DNA of 64,000 nucleotides from CAVQCJ01 sp963771835 (GTDB lineage Bacteria; Actinomycetota; Actinomycetes; Prado026): NCBI GenBank assembly GCA_963771835.1, contig CAVYVA010000001.1, forward strand, positions 124,001-188,000, in the 5' to 3' direction. Below are positions 53,689 to 62,393 of the stretch, piece by piece (positions within the stretch are counted from its first letter, which is position 1; each line of letters begins with the position of its first letter). A program made the translations under genes and the position numbers. The notes beneath the pieces are model-generated. The model saw only the letters and a program-made list of their open reading frames with translations, was not told the origin of the DNA and ran no database searches.

Positions 53689-56049
53689 TCAGCCGACCGT
53701 GAGCGAGGCGTCGTCCGCCCAGAAGCAGGTTCCGGGTGGCGCGCTCGACGTGTATGCCGTGAGATCCAGGCTCGAGCCTCCGGGGACCGTCGGCACATAG
53801 GACACCGAGACCTGCTGCCACCCGGTGCCGAGCACGACCGTGCCGATCGCCTGCCCGGAGAACGTCGAGCCGGCGTACTCCCGGAGCCGGAGCTTCAGGC
53901 TGGCGCCCGCGGTGTCGGCTCGGACCCACATCGACGCGGTATAGGTGCCCGCCGTCGTCTGGCCGACCCAGTTCGGCGAGTCGTTCAGGGTGCAGTCGGC
54001 GAGAGTCGAAGTCGTGGTGTTCGCAAGGACCGCAGCGAAGGAACCGCTGTGACCGCCGGCGGTCCTGGTCACCGTGATGCCCGTGCGGCCGTTGTTGTTC
54101 CACCCGCTGGTGCTGGTCTCGAAGCCCGGGTTGCCGATCAGGTTCGTTGGGACCGCCGGGGACACCGAGACGCCGGCCGTCGCTGTCGACGAGAGTCCGG
54201 CGCTGTCGGTGACCGTGACGGTGACGGTGAAGCTGCCCGCGCCCGAGTAGGTGTGAGTCGCCGTGGCGCCCGGGATCGGGCCGGTTGTCGTCCCGTCCCC
54301 GAAGTCGAAGGCGTAGGTCGCGATCGGCCACGCGTCCGTGTCGGTCGAGGCGGACGCGTTCGCCGTGACCGCGAGCGGCGCGGCTCCGCTGGACGGGCTC
54401 ACCGCGAGACGCGCGACCGGGGCTGTGTCCGAGCTCTGGACGACGACGGGCACCGACGCGGTGTCCGTGCGCCCGTTGGTGTCGGTCACCGTGACGGTCA
54501 GCTGGAACGTACCCACGGATGTGTACGTGTGCAGCGCGGTGGCGCCCGGTTGCGTCCCGGAGTCCGTGCCGTCGCCGAAGTCGAACCGGTACGACGCGAG
54601 CGGCTGCCCGTCGGCGGCGAAGGAGCCGCTGGCGTCCGCGGTGACCGCGAGAGGCGGGACACCTGCGTCAGGGGCGACCGTCAGTGCCGCGGTCGGATCG
54701 GCACCCGCACCCGGGGTGAACTCGTAGGCCCCGCGGTCGTCGTACGAGCGCGGGCCGATGCCGGTGTTCGCCGTCGCCGGGTCGTCGAACCGGGCCGTGC
54801 CCGCCACGTCGGTGGTCGGCTGTCCGGCTGCGGAGGAGTCCGCCGAGTCGATCGCGGGCGAGCCTTCGCGAAGGTGGAAGTCCGCACCCGACGGGTTGAC
54901 CCAGGACGGGTCCGCCTGACGACCGTGCGTCTCCTGCCCGGTGGCCGAGTGGAAGGTCGACAGCGAGGAGTACTGGGTCGTCCCCCAGGTGACGAGCGTG
55001 CCCGGTGAGCTCAGCCAGAGCAGGTCGCTGTCGACGGTCGTGCCGCTCCGAGAGCTCGGGTCCACCCGGATGTCGCCCTTGGTCGTCGTGCTCTGGAGGC
55101 CGTTGCCGACGCTGATGTTGTTCCGCACCGTCCCGTTGCTGGACGCGGCCGTGCCCGAGGCACCCTCCAGGTTGATGCCGGAGGTGGCGTTGGAGTACAC
55201 GCTGTTGGAGACGATGACCACGCCGGTCGAGTTGAGGCAGTCGATGCCGTGGTCCCCGTTCCCGTACGACACGTTGTCGTAGACCACGCTGCTGCTCGCA
55301 CCGTTGTACAGCTGGATCCCGGAGTCCTCGTTGCCGTGGCTGGTGTTGCGGTCGACGGTGTTCCCCGGGCTGCGGACGTCGATGCCGGGGGCGGCCCGCG
55401 TGTACTGCCGCGCGTTGGAGTACGAGTCGTTGCCCCTGATCTCGACGCCGGAGGTACCGGTGGTGAGGTAGATGCCGGCGTCACTGTTGTGGTCGGTGGT
55501 GTTGCCGACGATCAGTGAGCTCGTGGTGCCCTTCAGGTAGATGCCCTGCGCCGTCGCGCCGCTGACCGGCTGCCCCGACAGGGTGACCCGGTTGCCGCTG
55601 AGGGTGATGTTCGAGGAGTTCTTCAAGTAGATCCCGTAGCTGATGGTGCCGCTGACGGTGAAGCCCGAGATGGTGATCCAGCTCTTCGTGTCCACGGTGA
55701 AACCGTGGGTGCCGCCGGTGACGGTCACGCTGGCCCCGGGGGCCGGGCTGTAGGACACGGGTGCGCCCGAGGAGCCGGAGATCTTCGGCTTCACTTCCTC
55801 GTGGTAGGTCCCGGACTTCACGAGCACCGAGTCTCCGGGGCCTGCTACGGCGGCGGCTGCACCGATCGTGCAGAACGGCGCGGACTGGCTCCCGGTGCCC
55901 GAGTACGGGCAGCGGGGGTCGGCGCCGTCGACCCACCAGGTCGTCGCGGCGAACGCGGGCGTGCCCCGCAGGCCCGACACCACCAGTGCCATCGTGGCCA
56001 TGGCCGCGAGCAGAAGGATCCGGCGGGTGAGCACGTGAGGTCCCGGCAC
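53689..56049 (-). CDS. Large secreted protein: parallel beta-helix, two PKD domains, C-terminal carbohydrate-binding-like domain
   Basis: The 786-residue protein has a signal peptide (RRILLLAAMATMALVVSGLR, cleavage near AFAA). Next comes a right-handed beta-helix over about residues 40-400 with repeats such as SGIQLYNGASSSVVYDNVSY and HGIDCLNSTGVVIVSNSVYS. Two PKD domains follow (YRFDFGDGTDSGTQPGA and YAFDFGDGTTTGPIPGA, each with a following HTY). A CenC-like domain closes the protein (NLIGNPGFETSTSGWNNN). Beta-helix proteins of this build bind or cleave polysaccharides. No catalytic residues can be assigned. It neighbours a polysaccharide gene cluster. Confidence 0.85.
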   Translation of the reverse strand: MPGPHVLTRRILLLAAMATMALVVSGLRGTPAFAATTWWVDGADPRCPYSGTGSQSAPFCTIGAAAAVAGPGDSVLVKSGTYHEEVKPKISGSSGAPVSYSPAPGASVTVTGGTHGFTVDTKSWITISGFTVSGTISYGIYLKNSSNITLSGNRVTLSGQPVSGATAQGIYLKGTTSSLIVGNTTDHNSDAGIYLTTGTSGVEIRGNDSYSNARQYTRAAPGIDVRSPGNTVDRNTSHGNEDSGIQLYNGASSSVVYDNVSYGNGDHGIDCLNSTGVVIVSNSVYSNATSGINLEGASGTAASSNGTVRNNISVGNGLQSTTTKGDIRVDPSSRSGTTVDSDLLWLSSPGTLVTWGTTQYSSLSTFHSATGQETHGRQADPSWVNPSGADFHLREGSPAIDSADSSAAGQPTTDVAGTARFDDPATANTGIGPRSYDDRGAYEFTPGAGADPTAALTVAPDAGVPPLAVTADASGSFAADGQPLASYRFDFGDGTDSGTQPGATALHTYTSVGTFQLTVTVTDTNGRTDTASVPVVVQSSDTAPVARLAVSPSSGAAPLAVTANASASTDTDAWPIATYAFDFGDGTTTGPIPGATATHTYSGAGSFTVTVTVTDSAGLSSTATAGVSVSPAVPTNLIGNPGFETSTSGWNNNGRTGITVTRTAGGHSGSFAAVLANTTTSTLADCTLNDSPNWVGQTTAGTYTASMWVRADTAGASLKLRLREYAGSTFSGQAIGTVVLGTGWQQVSVSYVPTVPGGSSLDLTAYTSSAPPGTCFWADDASLTVG

Positions 56050-56343
56050 GCGTCCTAGCGAACAGGCGCGCCCAAAGTCGCGGAACCGTCAGCGGACGTA
56101 GACGGCCTGCGTCATCCCGTCGCGGATCCGGTCCGTTCCATCCGTCACTCACCGCACATGGACGATAGCGAGAACGTGAAAGGGCCATAAGGACCGTTGC
56201 GCCGGCGCCGGTCTGGGGTGATGGTGAACCCTGGGCAACGGCCGGGGAAACGGACGGGACGTACGGCGGGCTGGACACGGCGGCGCGGGATCCGACAGCC
56301 GCCGACAGACAAGCCGAATCCTCGGCAGTTCCCTCGGGGAGGG

Positions 56344-57043
56344 GTGGGCCAGGTGGGTGCGAGTTCTGATGCCCAGGGGCGGTCGCCGCAGCAGCAGCGT
56401 CCTGGAGACCTGGCCGGTCTCGTGCACGACCTGCGGCAGCCGGTGGCAGCCATCAGGTTCGTCCTGGGCGGCCTGCGCGGCCGGGTCGACCTGCCTGGGG
56501 ACGTCCCCGCTGTCGTCGACCGGCTCGACACCTACGCCAGCTGGATGTCCGACCTGCTGCGACTTCCGATGACCGACGTGCAGGAGTCGGACGGGCACGA
56601 CCGAGAGGAAGGCGCGCGCGGCCGGACCGCACCTGTCGGACCTGGGCACGGTGGCGGCCGTCGCGGCGTCCGCGGCGGAGCAGGCGCACCCGGCCCGGCT
56701 GGTGCTCGAGCCCCTGGGAACGGCCACGGTCCCGGTCGACGAGACCGACCTGCGCAGGGCGTTGGGCAACCTGCTCGACAACGCGTTCCGCGCGGCGGGT
56801 CCCACCGGGACCGTTCGCGTCCAGGTGGGGACCGCCGACCGCACCGGGTTCGTGACGGTCGACGACGACGGCCCAGGGTTCGGGCGGGTCGGGAGCGGAA
56901 GCCGGCTGGGGCTGTCGCTGGTGGCCCAGCTGGCGCTGTCGGCAGGCGGCCGTCTCGAGCTCAGCGGCAGCGATCTCGGCGGCGTCCGCACGTGTCTCCA
57001 GCTGCCTGTGCACAGCCCGGAGCTCGAGGAGGCCCTGACATGA
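56344..57043 (+). CDS. Soluble sensor histidine kinase-like protein, one +1 shift
   Basis: The corrected product of about 232 residues has a phosphoacceptor-like H box, GLVHDLRQPVAAIRFVLGGL (His at about residue 28). After a +1 insertion near 56600 comes an HATPase domain with the N box RRALGNLLDNAFRAAG, the G1 box VDDDGPGFG and G2 LGLSLVAQLALSAGGRLEL. There is no sensor domain or membrane helix, so signals must arrive through another protein. It lies just upstream of a LuxR-type response regulator, its probable partner. GTG starts at 56344 and 56353 are possible. Confidence 0.72.
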
Positions 57044-57051
57044 GGCCGGCA

Positions 57052-57095
57052 GAGGCTGCCATGAGGCTGCCATGAGGCTGCCATGAGGCTGCCAT
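57052..57095 (+). repeat. Four tandem 11-base repeats (GAGGCTGCCAT) before the response regulator gene
   Basis: Perfect copies start at 57052, 57063, 57074 and 57085, and a partial fifth (GAGGC) runs to the start codon. Each unit contains GAGG and, across the junction, ATG, so the array supplies several ribosome-site-like and start-like elements. Change in copy number would alter translation initiation of the downstream gene. Confidence 0.85.
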
Positions 57096-57104
57096 GAGGC
57101 GCAC

Positions 57105-57788
57105 ATGAAGCTGCTGATCTGCGACGACCACGTGCTGCTCCTGGAGGCGCTGGCGGCAGCGCTCACGGCACGCGGTCACGAGGTGGTGGCCACCGTCGCC
57201 GACCCGGCTTCCGTCGCGGAGGTCGCCCGACGGCTGGCTCCCGACGTGTGCATCCTCGACATCTCCTTTCCGGACGGCGACGGGCTCGAAGCGGCGGCCG
57301 AGATCGCGACCGCGGCGCCCGACACCAAGGTCCTGATCCTGTCGGCGACGTACGACCCTGCCCTCGTCCGCGCCGCGTTCGAGGTCGGGGCGCTGGGCTT
57401 CGTGCAGAAGGACGAGAGTCTCGAGGAGGTCCTCACGGCGGTCCGTCGACTCGGCGAAGGAGAGGTCGCTGTCGACCCGCGGCTCCTGCGCGCCGCCATG
57501 CGCGAGCCGCGCGCGGCACCGGCTCCCGCCCGTCGCGATGTCGATACGGCGCTGCTCACGCCCCGCGAGACCGAGGTCCTCGTCCACCTCGTGGCGGGAG
57601 ACACCACGAGCGAGATCGGCCGGGCGCTGGGTGTCGCGTCGAGCACTGCGCGCACCCACATCCAGAACGTTCTCATCAAGCTGGGGGTGCACTCGCGGCT
57701 GCAGGCGGCCGCGTACGCGGTCCGGCACGGCCTGGTCGACGAGACGGTCGTGGAGCCGGCGCGCCAGCAGGTCGGTCGGACTCGTTAG
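57105..57788 (+). CDS. NarL/LuxR-family response regulator
   Basis: The 227-residue protein has a receiver domain (LLICDDHVLLLEALAAAL, phosphoacceptor Asp at about residue 52 in CILDISFPDGDG, then VLILSATYD and FVQKDESLEEVL with Lys). A LuxR-type helix-turn-helix domain follows (LTPRETEVLVHLVAGDTTSE, then SSTARTHIQNVLIKLGVHSR). It should bind DNA after phosphorylation by the neighbouring kinase. The ATG is directly downstream of the tandem repeat array. Targets could include the polysaccharide genes downstream, but this is not shown. Confidence 0.9.
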   Translation: MKLLICDDHVLLLEALAAALTARGHEVVATVADPASVAEVARRLAPDVCILDISFPDGDGLEAAAEIATAAPDTKVLILSATYDPALVRAAFEVGALGFVQKDESLEEVLTAVRRLGEGEVAVDPRLLRAAMREPRAAPAPARRDVDTALLTPRETEVLVHLVAGDTTSEIGRALGVASSTARTHIQNVLIKLGVHSRLQAAAYAVRHGLVDETVVEPARQQVGRTR

Positions 57789-57945
57789 TCCAGCCGGGCG
57801 CACCAGACGGTCCGCCTAGTATCCGGTGGCCGACGACGTACGACGTACGCGTAGACGGCGAGCCGGACACGTCCGCCAACCCGACGAGCCCGTCTCGTAC
57901 GTCTGGGGGTGGGCAGCACGGGGTTGCTGGCGCGAGGCTCGGCGC

Positions 57946-58710
57946 GTGATCCACCTGATGGTGATCGACCGTTCGCGGATGTTCGCCGAGGCGCTCGCCA
58001 TCCGTTTCGAGCGTGAGCCGGACCTGGTGGTCGCGGCCGTCGTCGTGAGCGTGCCGGAGGCGCGCCAGCTGCTGACCCCGGAGATCTGCGACGTCGCGGT
58101 GTGCGCCGACCATCTGGCCCTGCCGTTGCTCGACCCGGCGGGGGGAGGTCGGCGGCATCCGCGACCGCCGCACGTGGTCGTGCTCGCCGAGCGCGACGAC
58201 TGGTCGCTGGCGACAGCGCTCGTGCGCGCGGGAGCGGCCGGCTGGGTGAGTCGCGACCAGACCAGCCTGGACCTCCTCGCTGCGATCCGTGCGGCGCGTC
58301 GGGGCGAGACCTGGATCCCGTCCGACCTGCTGACCCACGTCCTGGACGAGCTGACCAGCAGGGATCGCATCGAGCGTCAGTCGACGGACCGGTTGTCGGT
58401 CCTCACCGGTCGGGAGCGGGAGATCCTTCGTCTGTACGGCGAAGGACTGGGTCGCGCCGAGGTGGCGTCGCGGCTCAGACTCTCGCCGAACACCGTGCGC
58501 ACCCACGTCCAGAACATCCTCGGCCGACTCGAGGTGCACTCGACTCTGGCCGCTGTCGCCATCGCGCGGTCGGCCCCGTCCTTCGCCGATGTCGACGGCG
58601 ACACGGATCGACCGGCGGCGCGCGCCGGTGCTGCCGCCGCACGGCAGGTACGTCAGGTGACGGGGCGCGCGCAGTACCCGGAATTGCGTCTGGCGCCCGA
58701 CGCGCGCTGA
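57946..58710 (+). CDS. LuxR-family regulator with atypical receiver domain
   Basis: The 254-residue protein has a C-terminal LuxR helix-turn-helix: LTGREREILRLYGEGLGRAE and SPNTVRTHVQNILGRLEVHS. The N-terminal part keeps the length and helices of a receiver (IHLMVIDRSRMFAEALAIRF), but the acidic pair is IDRS where receivers have DD. The region around the expected phospho-Asp reads VAVCADHLALPLLD, so phosphorylation is doubtful. It may be a phosphorylation-independent regulator. The C-terminal tail is Ala/Arg-rich. It lies between the two-component genes and the Wzz-like gene. The GTG start at 57946 avoids a non-conserved extension. Confidence 0.8.
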   Translation: MIHLMVIDRSRMFAEALAIRFEREPDLVVAAVVVSVPEARQLLTPEICDVAVCADHLALPLLDPAGGGRRHPRPPHVVVLAERDDWSLATALVRAGAAGWVSRDQTSLDLLAAIRAARRGETWIPSDLLTHVLDELTSRDRIERQSTDRLSVLTGREREILRLYGEGLGRAEVASRLRLSPNTVRTHVQNILGRLEVHSTLAAVAIARSAPSFADVDGDTDRPAARAGAAAARQVRQVTGRAQYPELRLAPDAR

Positions 58711-58766
58711 CTTCCGTAGCGGCAACCTCAGGGGTCGTTCCTTCTGGTCGCAAGGGATCTTCTGAG

Positions 58767-60086
58767 GTGGGGTGGGACCGCGTGGAGCTCGACGAGGTCG
58801 TTGGCAGGATCTTCGGACGGCACAAGCTGCTGCTGGTCGTCTGCGTCGTGGTCGGTCTGCTGGCCGCGATGGCGGTGCACTGGAACGACAAGCCGCAGTA
58901 CGCGAGCAGCGCACGCCTGATGATCGGGACCGAGGACCCGACGTCCTCGGCGCAGGCGACGGCGCTGGCCGACACGGTTCGGGCACTCGCCACCGGACCC
59001 GAGCTGGTGGCGGCGGCTCTGCGCGAGGTGGGCGCGAACCGCAACGCCACGGATGTTGCCGCGCAGGACGTGGACGTGCAGGCCCTGGGCAGCTCCGGTG
59101 TCGTGCAGCTCACCGTGACCGACCCCGACCCCGAGGTGGCGGTGAGCCTGGCGGGTGCGCTGGCACGCGCGGTCGTGAAGGCGCGCGTGCAGGACGCGAC
59201 CTCCGCCTCGTCCGCCACCCTGGCGTCGCTGGCTGGACGCATCTCCGACCTCCGAGGGCAGATCGACACCACCGACACGGCGGCTGCGGCCCTGTCGACC
59301 CGGATCGGTAGCGCGGACCCGTCGGTCGCCAACCAGGCGCGGGCTCAGCGCGACCTGCTCGCCGAGAAGTCGGCGGCCATGTCCCAGCAGCTCGACGTCC
59401 TGCTCACCGAGCAGGCCACGATCGAGGGCCAGAGCGCGCTGCGACCGACGGCCGCCCTGGTCGACGCGGCGAGGTCGCCCGCGCAACCGGTGCCCGGTCG
59501 TCGACTGGTGGACCTGGCGCTGGGCGGGCTGCTGGGTCTGCTCCTGGGGATCGCGCTCGCAGCGACCATCGAGAGCCTTCGTCCGAGTGTGGTGGGGCGC
59601 AGCGGTCTGGCCCGTTCCATCCAGGCGCCGATCCTGGCCGAGCTCTCCGGAACTGCGGACGACTGGGCGGTGGCGGAGGTCGCCGAGGCGGCGATGCACG
59701 TCGAGATGGCTGCCGCCGGAGCGGACGTGCGTCGGGTCGAGTTCTTCGGAACCGGCCGCCGGACCGACCTCGCCCGGCTCGCCGAGGCGATCGGCAGTGC
59801 CGCACCGCACATCGCGGTCAGCCACGTCGACGCCCGGGCCGCGCGGCTGGCGGGCTCGGAGCAGTCGGCCGCATCGGTCCGCCGTGGCGTCTCGCGCGAC
59901 CTGAGCGGCCGGCGCGGGATCGTGGTCGTGGTCCCCGGCGCGGTGCGGCTGTCCGACCTCGATCCGGTGAAGGACTTCGTCTCCATCTCGGGCTGGCCGC
60001 TGCTGGGGGTCATCGTGTGCCAGCCGTCGAGCCGTCGTTCCGCACGGGTCGAGGAATCGGCGAGCAGCGAAGGCGTCCCCGCGTGA
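58767..60086 (+). CDS. Wzz/chain-length-determinant-like polysaccharide protein with degenerate C-terminal kinase-like domain
   Basis: The 439-residue protein starts with a Wzz domain: a short head, the first helix (HKLLLVVCVVVGLLAAMAVH), an extracellular region (YASSARLMIGTEDPTSSAQA) with coiled coil, and a second helix (LALGGLLGLLLGIALAATIE). The cytoplasmic C-terminal 150 residues resemble a BY-kinase fold but have no Walker A (FFGTGRRTDLARLAEAIGSA) and only a remnant of the later motifs (GIVVVVPGAVRLSDLDPVKD). It probably regulates polymer length without kinase activity. The GTG follows aagggatcttct, and the stop overlaps the next GTG. Confidence 0.78.
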   Translation: MGWDRVELDEVVGRIFGRHKLLLVVCVVVGLLAAMAVHWNDKPQYASSARLMIGTEDPTSSAQATALADTVRALATGPELVAAALREVGANRNATDVAAQDVDVQALGSSGVVQLTVTDPDPEVAVSLAGALARAVVKARVQDATSASSATLASLAGRISDLRGQIDTTDTAAAALSTRIGSADPSVANQARAQRDLLAEKSAAMSQQLDVLLTEQATIEGQSALRPTAALVDAARSPAQPVPGRRLVDLALGGLLGLLLGIALAATIESLRPSVVGRSGLARSIQAPILAELSGTADDWAVAEVAEAAMHVEMAAAGADVRRVEFFGTGRRTDLARLAEAIGSAAPHIAVSHVDARAARLAGSEQSAASVRRGVSRDLSGRRGIVVVVPGAVRLSDLDPVKDFVSISGWPLLGVIVCQPSSRRSARVEESASSEGVPA

Positions 60087-61279
60087 CGACCTTCGCCGCG
60101 CCGCCGGCGGCAGATCCGGTCGCGTTCGCCCGGACGCCGTTGGCCCCAGGCGTGTCCGACGCAGTGACCCGGGTCCTGTCCTCCGGCTGGTTGACGACCG
60201 GGCCCGAGGTCGGCGAGTTCGAGCGAGAGTTCGCCGAGCTGGTCGGGGCGCCGCATGCGGTGGCCGTGTCGTCCTGCACGGCCGCCCTCGAGCTGTCGCT
60301 GCGTGCGCTGGGTCTGCCCGCGGGTGCGGCGGTGCTGGTGCCGACGGTCACCTTCTGCGGTGCGGTGAACGCGATCCTGCACGCGCGGCTGCGCCCGGTG
60401 CTCGTCGACGTGGAACCGGCAACGTTGATGCCGGACGAGGCCACGACGGCCGCGGCCGCACGGCGCGCCGGCCACGTGGCCGCTGCCATGGTCCTGCACT
60501 TCGCGGGCCACCCCGCCGACACCGCGGCGCTGGCTGCGGCTGCCGGGATCCCGGAGCAGCTCGTCGTCGAGGATGCCGCGCACGCCGTCGGCGCACGGAT
60601 CGGCGGCAGTGCGATCGGGGGCGGTCGCACGGCAGCCGCCTGCTTCAGCTTCTACGCGACCAAGAACCTGCCCATCGGCGAGGGCGGGATGGTCACCACG
60701 GCGAACCCGGCCATGGCCGACTACGTGCGTCGGTGCCGGCTGCACGGCATGAGCCGGGACGCGTGGCGGCGGTACCTGCCAGGGGCCGCCTGGAGCTACA
60801 CGGTCGAGGACGCCGGACTCAAGGCCAACATGACCGATGTCCAGGCGACGGTCGGCCGGGTCCAGCTGACCCGGTTCCAGGACTGGCAGCGCAGGCGGGC
60901 GCAGATCGCCGACCGCTACGACGCGGCTCTCGCCGGGGTGCCGGGGATCGTGCGACCGTCCCGGCCGCGCGAAGGGGGTCACGCCTGGCACCTGTACGTC
61001 GTCCAGGTGCTCGACGAGTTCGGCGTGACGCGGGACGAGCTGATGGCCCACCTGGCCGACCGGGGGATCGGCACATCGGTGCACTTCGCCCCGATGCACC
61101 GGCAGCCGTACCTGGTCCGGATGCTCGGTGCGGACGCGGCGCCGGCGAACTTCCCCGTCGCCGAGGACGCGGCCGAGCGGTACGTCTCGCTGCCCCTGTA
61201 CCCGGACCTGCGCGACGAAGACGTCGACCGGGTGTGCTTCGAGATCGCTGCGGTGCGACGCGCCAACCGGGGAGGCTGA
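60083..61279 (+). CDS. DegT/DnrJ/EryC1/StrS-family sugar aminotransferase
   Basis: The 398-residue PLP enzyme has LSSGWLTTGPEVGEFEREFA, AVSSCTAALELSLRALGL, VVEDAAHAVGARIGGSAIGG and the Schiff-base Lys in FSFYATKNLPIGEGGMVTT. A C-terminal SVHFAPMHRQPYL loop completes the family pattern. These enzymes aminate keto sugars bound to a nucleotide, giving amino sugars for surface polysaccharide or antibiotics. The GTG overlaps the stop of the Wzz-like gene by four bases, so it is translationally coupled in the polysaccharide operon. Confidence 0.9.
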   Translation: MTTFAAPPAADPVAFARTPLAPGVSDAVTRVLSSGWLTTGPEVGEFEREFAELVGAPHAVAVSSCTAALELSLRALGLPAGAAVLVPTVTFCGAVNAILHARLRPVLVDVEPATLMPDEATTAAAARRAGHVAAAMVLHFAGHPADTAALAAAAGIPEQLVVEDAAHAVGARIGGSAIGGGRTAAACFSFYATKNLPIGEGGMVTTANPAMADYVRRCRLHGMSRDAWRRYLPGAAWSYTVEDAGLKANMTDVQATVGRVQLTRFQDWQRRRAQIADRYDAALAGVPGIVRPSRPREGGHAWHLYVVQVLDEFGVTRDELMAHLADRGIGTSVHFAPMHRQPYLVRMLGADAAPANFPVAEDAAERYVSLPLYPDLRDEDVDRVCFEIAAVRRANRGG

Positions 61280-61281
61280 AC

Positions 61282-62382
61282 ATGGACAGGGACGTCCCGC
61301 TGCAGAGACAGCACGAGCCCGCTGTGACGGTGTCGACCGAGCGCGCGGCGCGTGAGCGTCGGGTCCGCCGGGTCGCCGTCATCGGTGGCGCCGGCTACCT
61401 CGGCTCGGTCCTCGTGCCGATCCTGCTCGACGCCGGCCTCCAGGTCACCGTGATGGATGCGTTGCTCTACGGCGACGAGGGGATCACCCACGTCGCGGGC
61501 CACCCGGGGTTCCGGCTGGTGCGGGGGGACCTGCGGGACATCGAGACGGTGATCCGGGCCTGTGCGCGTGCGGACGCGGTGGTCCATCTCGGCGCTCTCG
61601 TCGGCGACCCCGCCTGCGCGCTGGACGAGGCGACGACCCTGGAGGTGAACCGGGACGCGACCGCGGCAGCGGCCCGCATCGCCAGGGCGCTCGGTGTGCG
61701 CCGCTTCGTCTTCGCGTCGACGTGCAGCGTGTACGGAGCCTCCGCCGGGCTGCTGACCGAGGACTCTCCCACTGCCCCGGTGTCGGTGTACGCGCGCAGC
61801 AAGGCCGAGTCCGAGCAGCTGCTCCTGCCGATGACCGGACGCGACTTCAGCCCCACCGTGCTGCGGTTCGGAACTCTGTTCGGTCAGTCCTACCGCGAAC
61901 GGTTCGACCTCGTGGTCAACCTGCTCGCCGCGAAGGCCGTCGTGGACGGCGAGATCACGATCACCGGCGGCGAGCAGTGGCGACCGTTCGTGCACGTGGC
62001 CGACGTGGCGGACTCGGTGCTCGCCTGTCTACGGGCCCGGACGTCGGTTGTCGCGGGACGCGTGTACAACGTCGGCTCGGACGAGGAGAACCACCAGCTG
62101 GCCGACGTGGCTACGGCGGTCGCGCAGGTGGTCCCCGGCGTCCGCGTGCGGTTCGCCTCCACCGGCGGGCCCGAGGCCGACTACCGCGTCTCCTTCACGC
62201 GCATCAGGACCGAGCTGGGCTTCCACCCGACCCGAGGACTGGCCGAGGGGATAGCCGAGATCGCGGCCGCGGTGCGCGCCGGGCTGGTGGGCGACTACGC
62301 GGACACTCGCTACAGCAACTACAAGGTCCTGGTGGCGGGACAGGCGACCATGGGCGCGACCGCCGCGGTCGCAGCCGGCTGA
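61282..62382 (+). CDS. NAD-dependent epimerase/dehydratase (nucleotide-sugar type)
   Basis: The 366-residue SDR-extended protein has the Rossmann motif VAVIGGAGYLGSVLVPILLD at about residue 33, VVHLGALVGDPACALD, FASTCSVYGASAGLLTEDSP with the catalytic Ser region, and YARSKAESEQLLL with YxxxK. FVHVADVADSVLACL is typical of sugar epimerases. It should act on a nucleotide sugar, with the preceding aminotransferase. The ATG lies two bases after the previous stop, preceded by ggaggctgaac. About 30 N-terminal residues precede the fold, longer than usual. Confidence 0.88.
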   Translation: MDRDVPLQRQHEPAVTVSTERAARERRVRRVAVIGGAGYLGSVLVPILLDAGLQVTVMDALLYGDEGITHVAGHPGFRLVRGDLRDIETVIRACARADAVVHLGALVGDPACALDEATTLEVNRDATAAAARIARALGVRRFVFASTCSVYGASAGLLTEDSPTAPVSVYARSKAESEQLLLPMTGRDFSPTVLRFGTLFGQSYRERFDLVVNLLAAKAVVDGEITITGGEQWRPFVHVADVADSVLACLRARTSVVAGRVYNVGSDEENHQLADVATAVAQVVPGVRVRFASTGGPEADYRVSFTRIRTELGFHPTRGLAEGIAEIAAAVRAGLVGDYADTRYSNYKVLVAGQATMGATAAVAAG

Positions 62383-62393
62383 GGTCTCTGCGC

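Noticed and set aside
57820..57860. Short direct repeat CGACGTA upstream of the second LuxR-type gene as an operator
   Set aside because: Two 7-base copies in GC-rich DNA are not enough to call a binding site.
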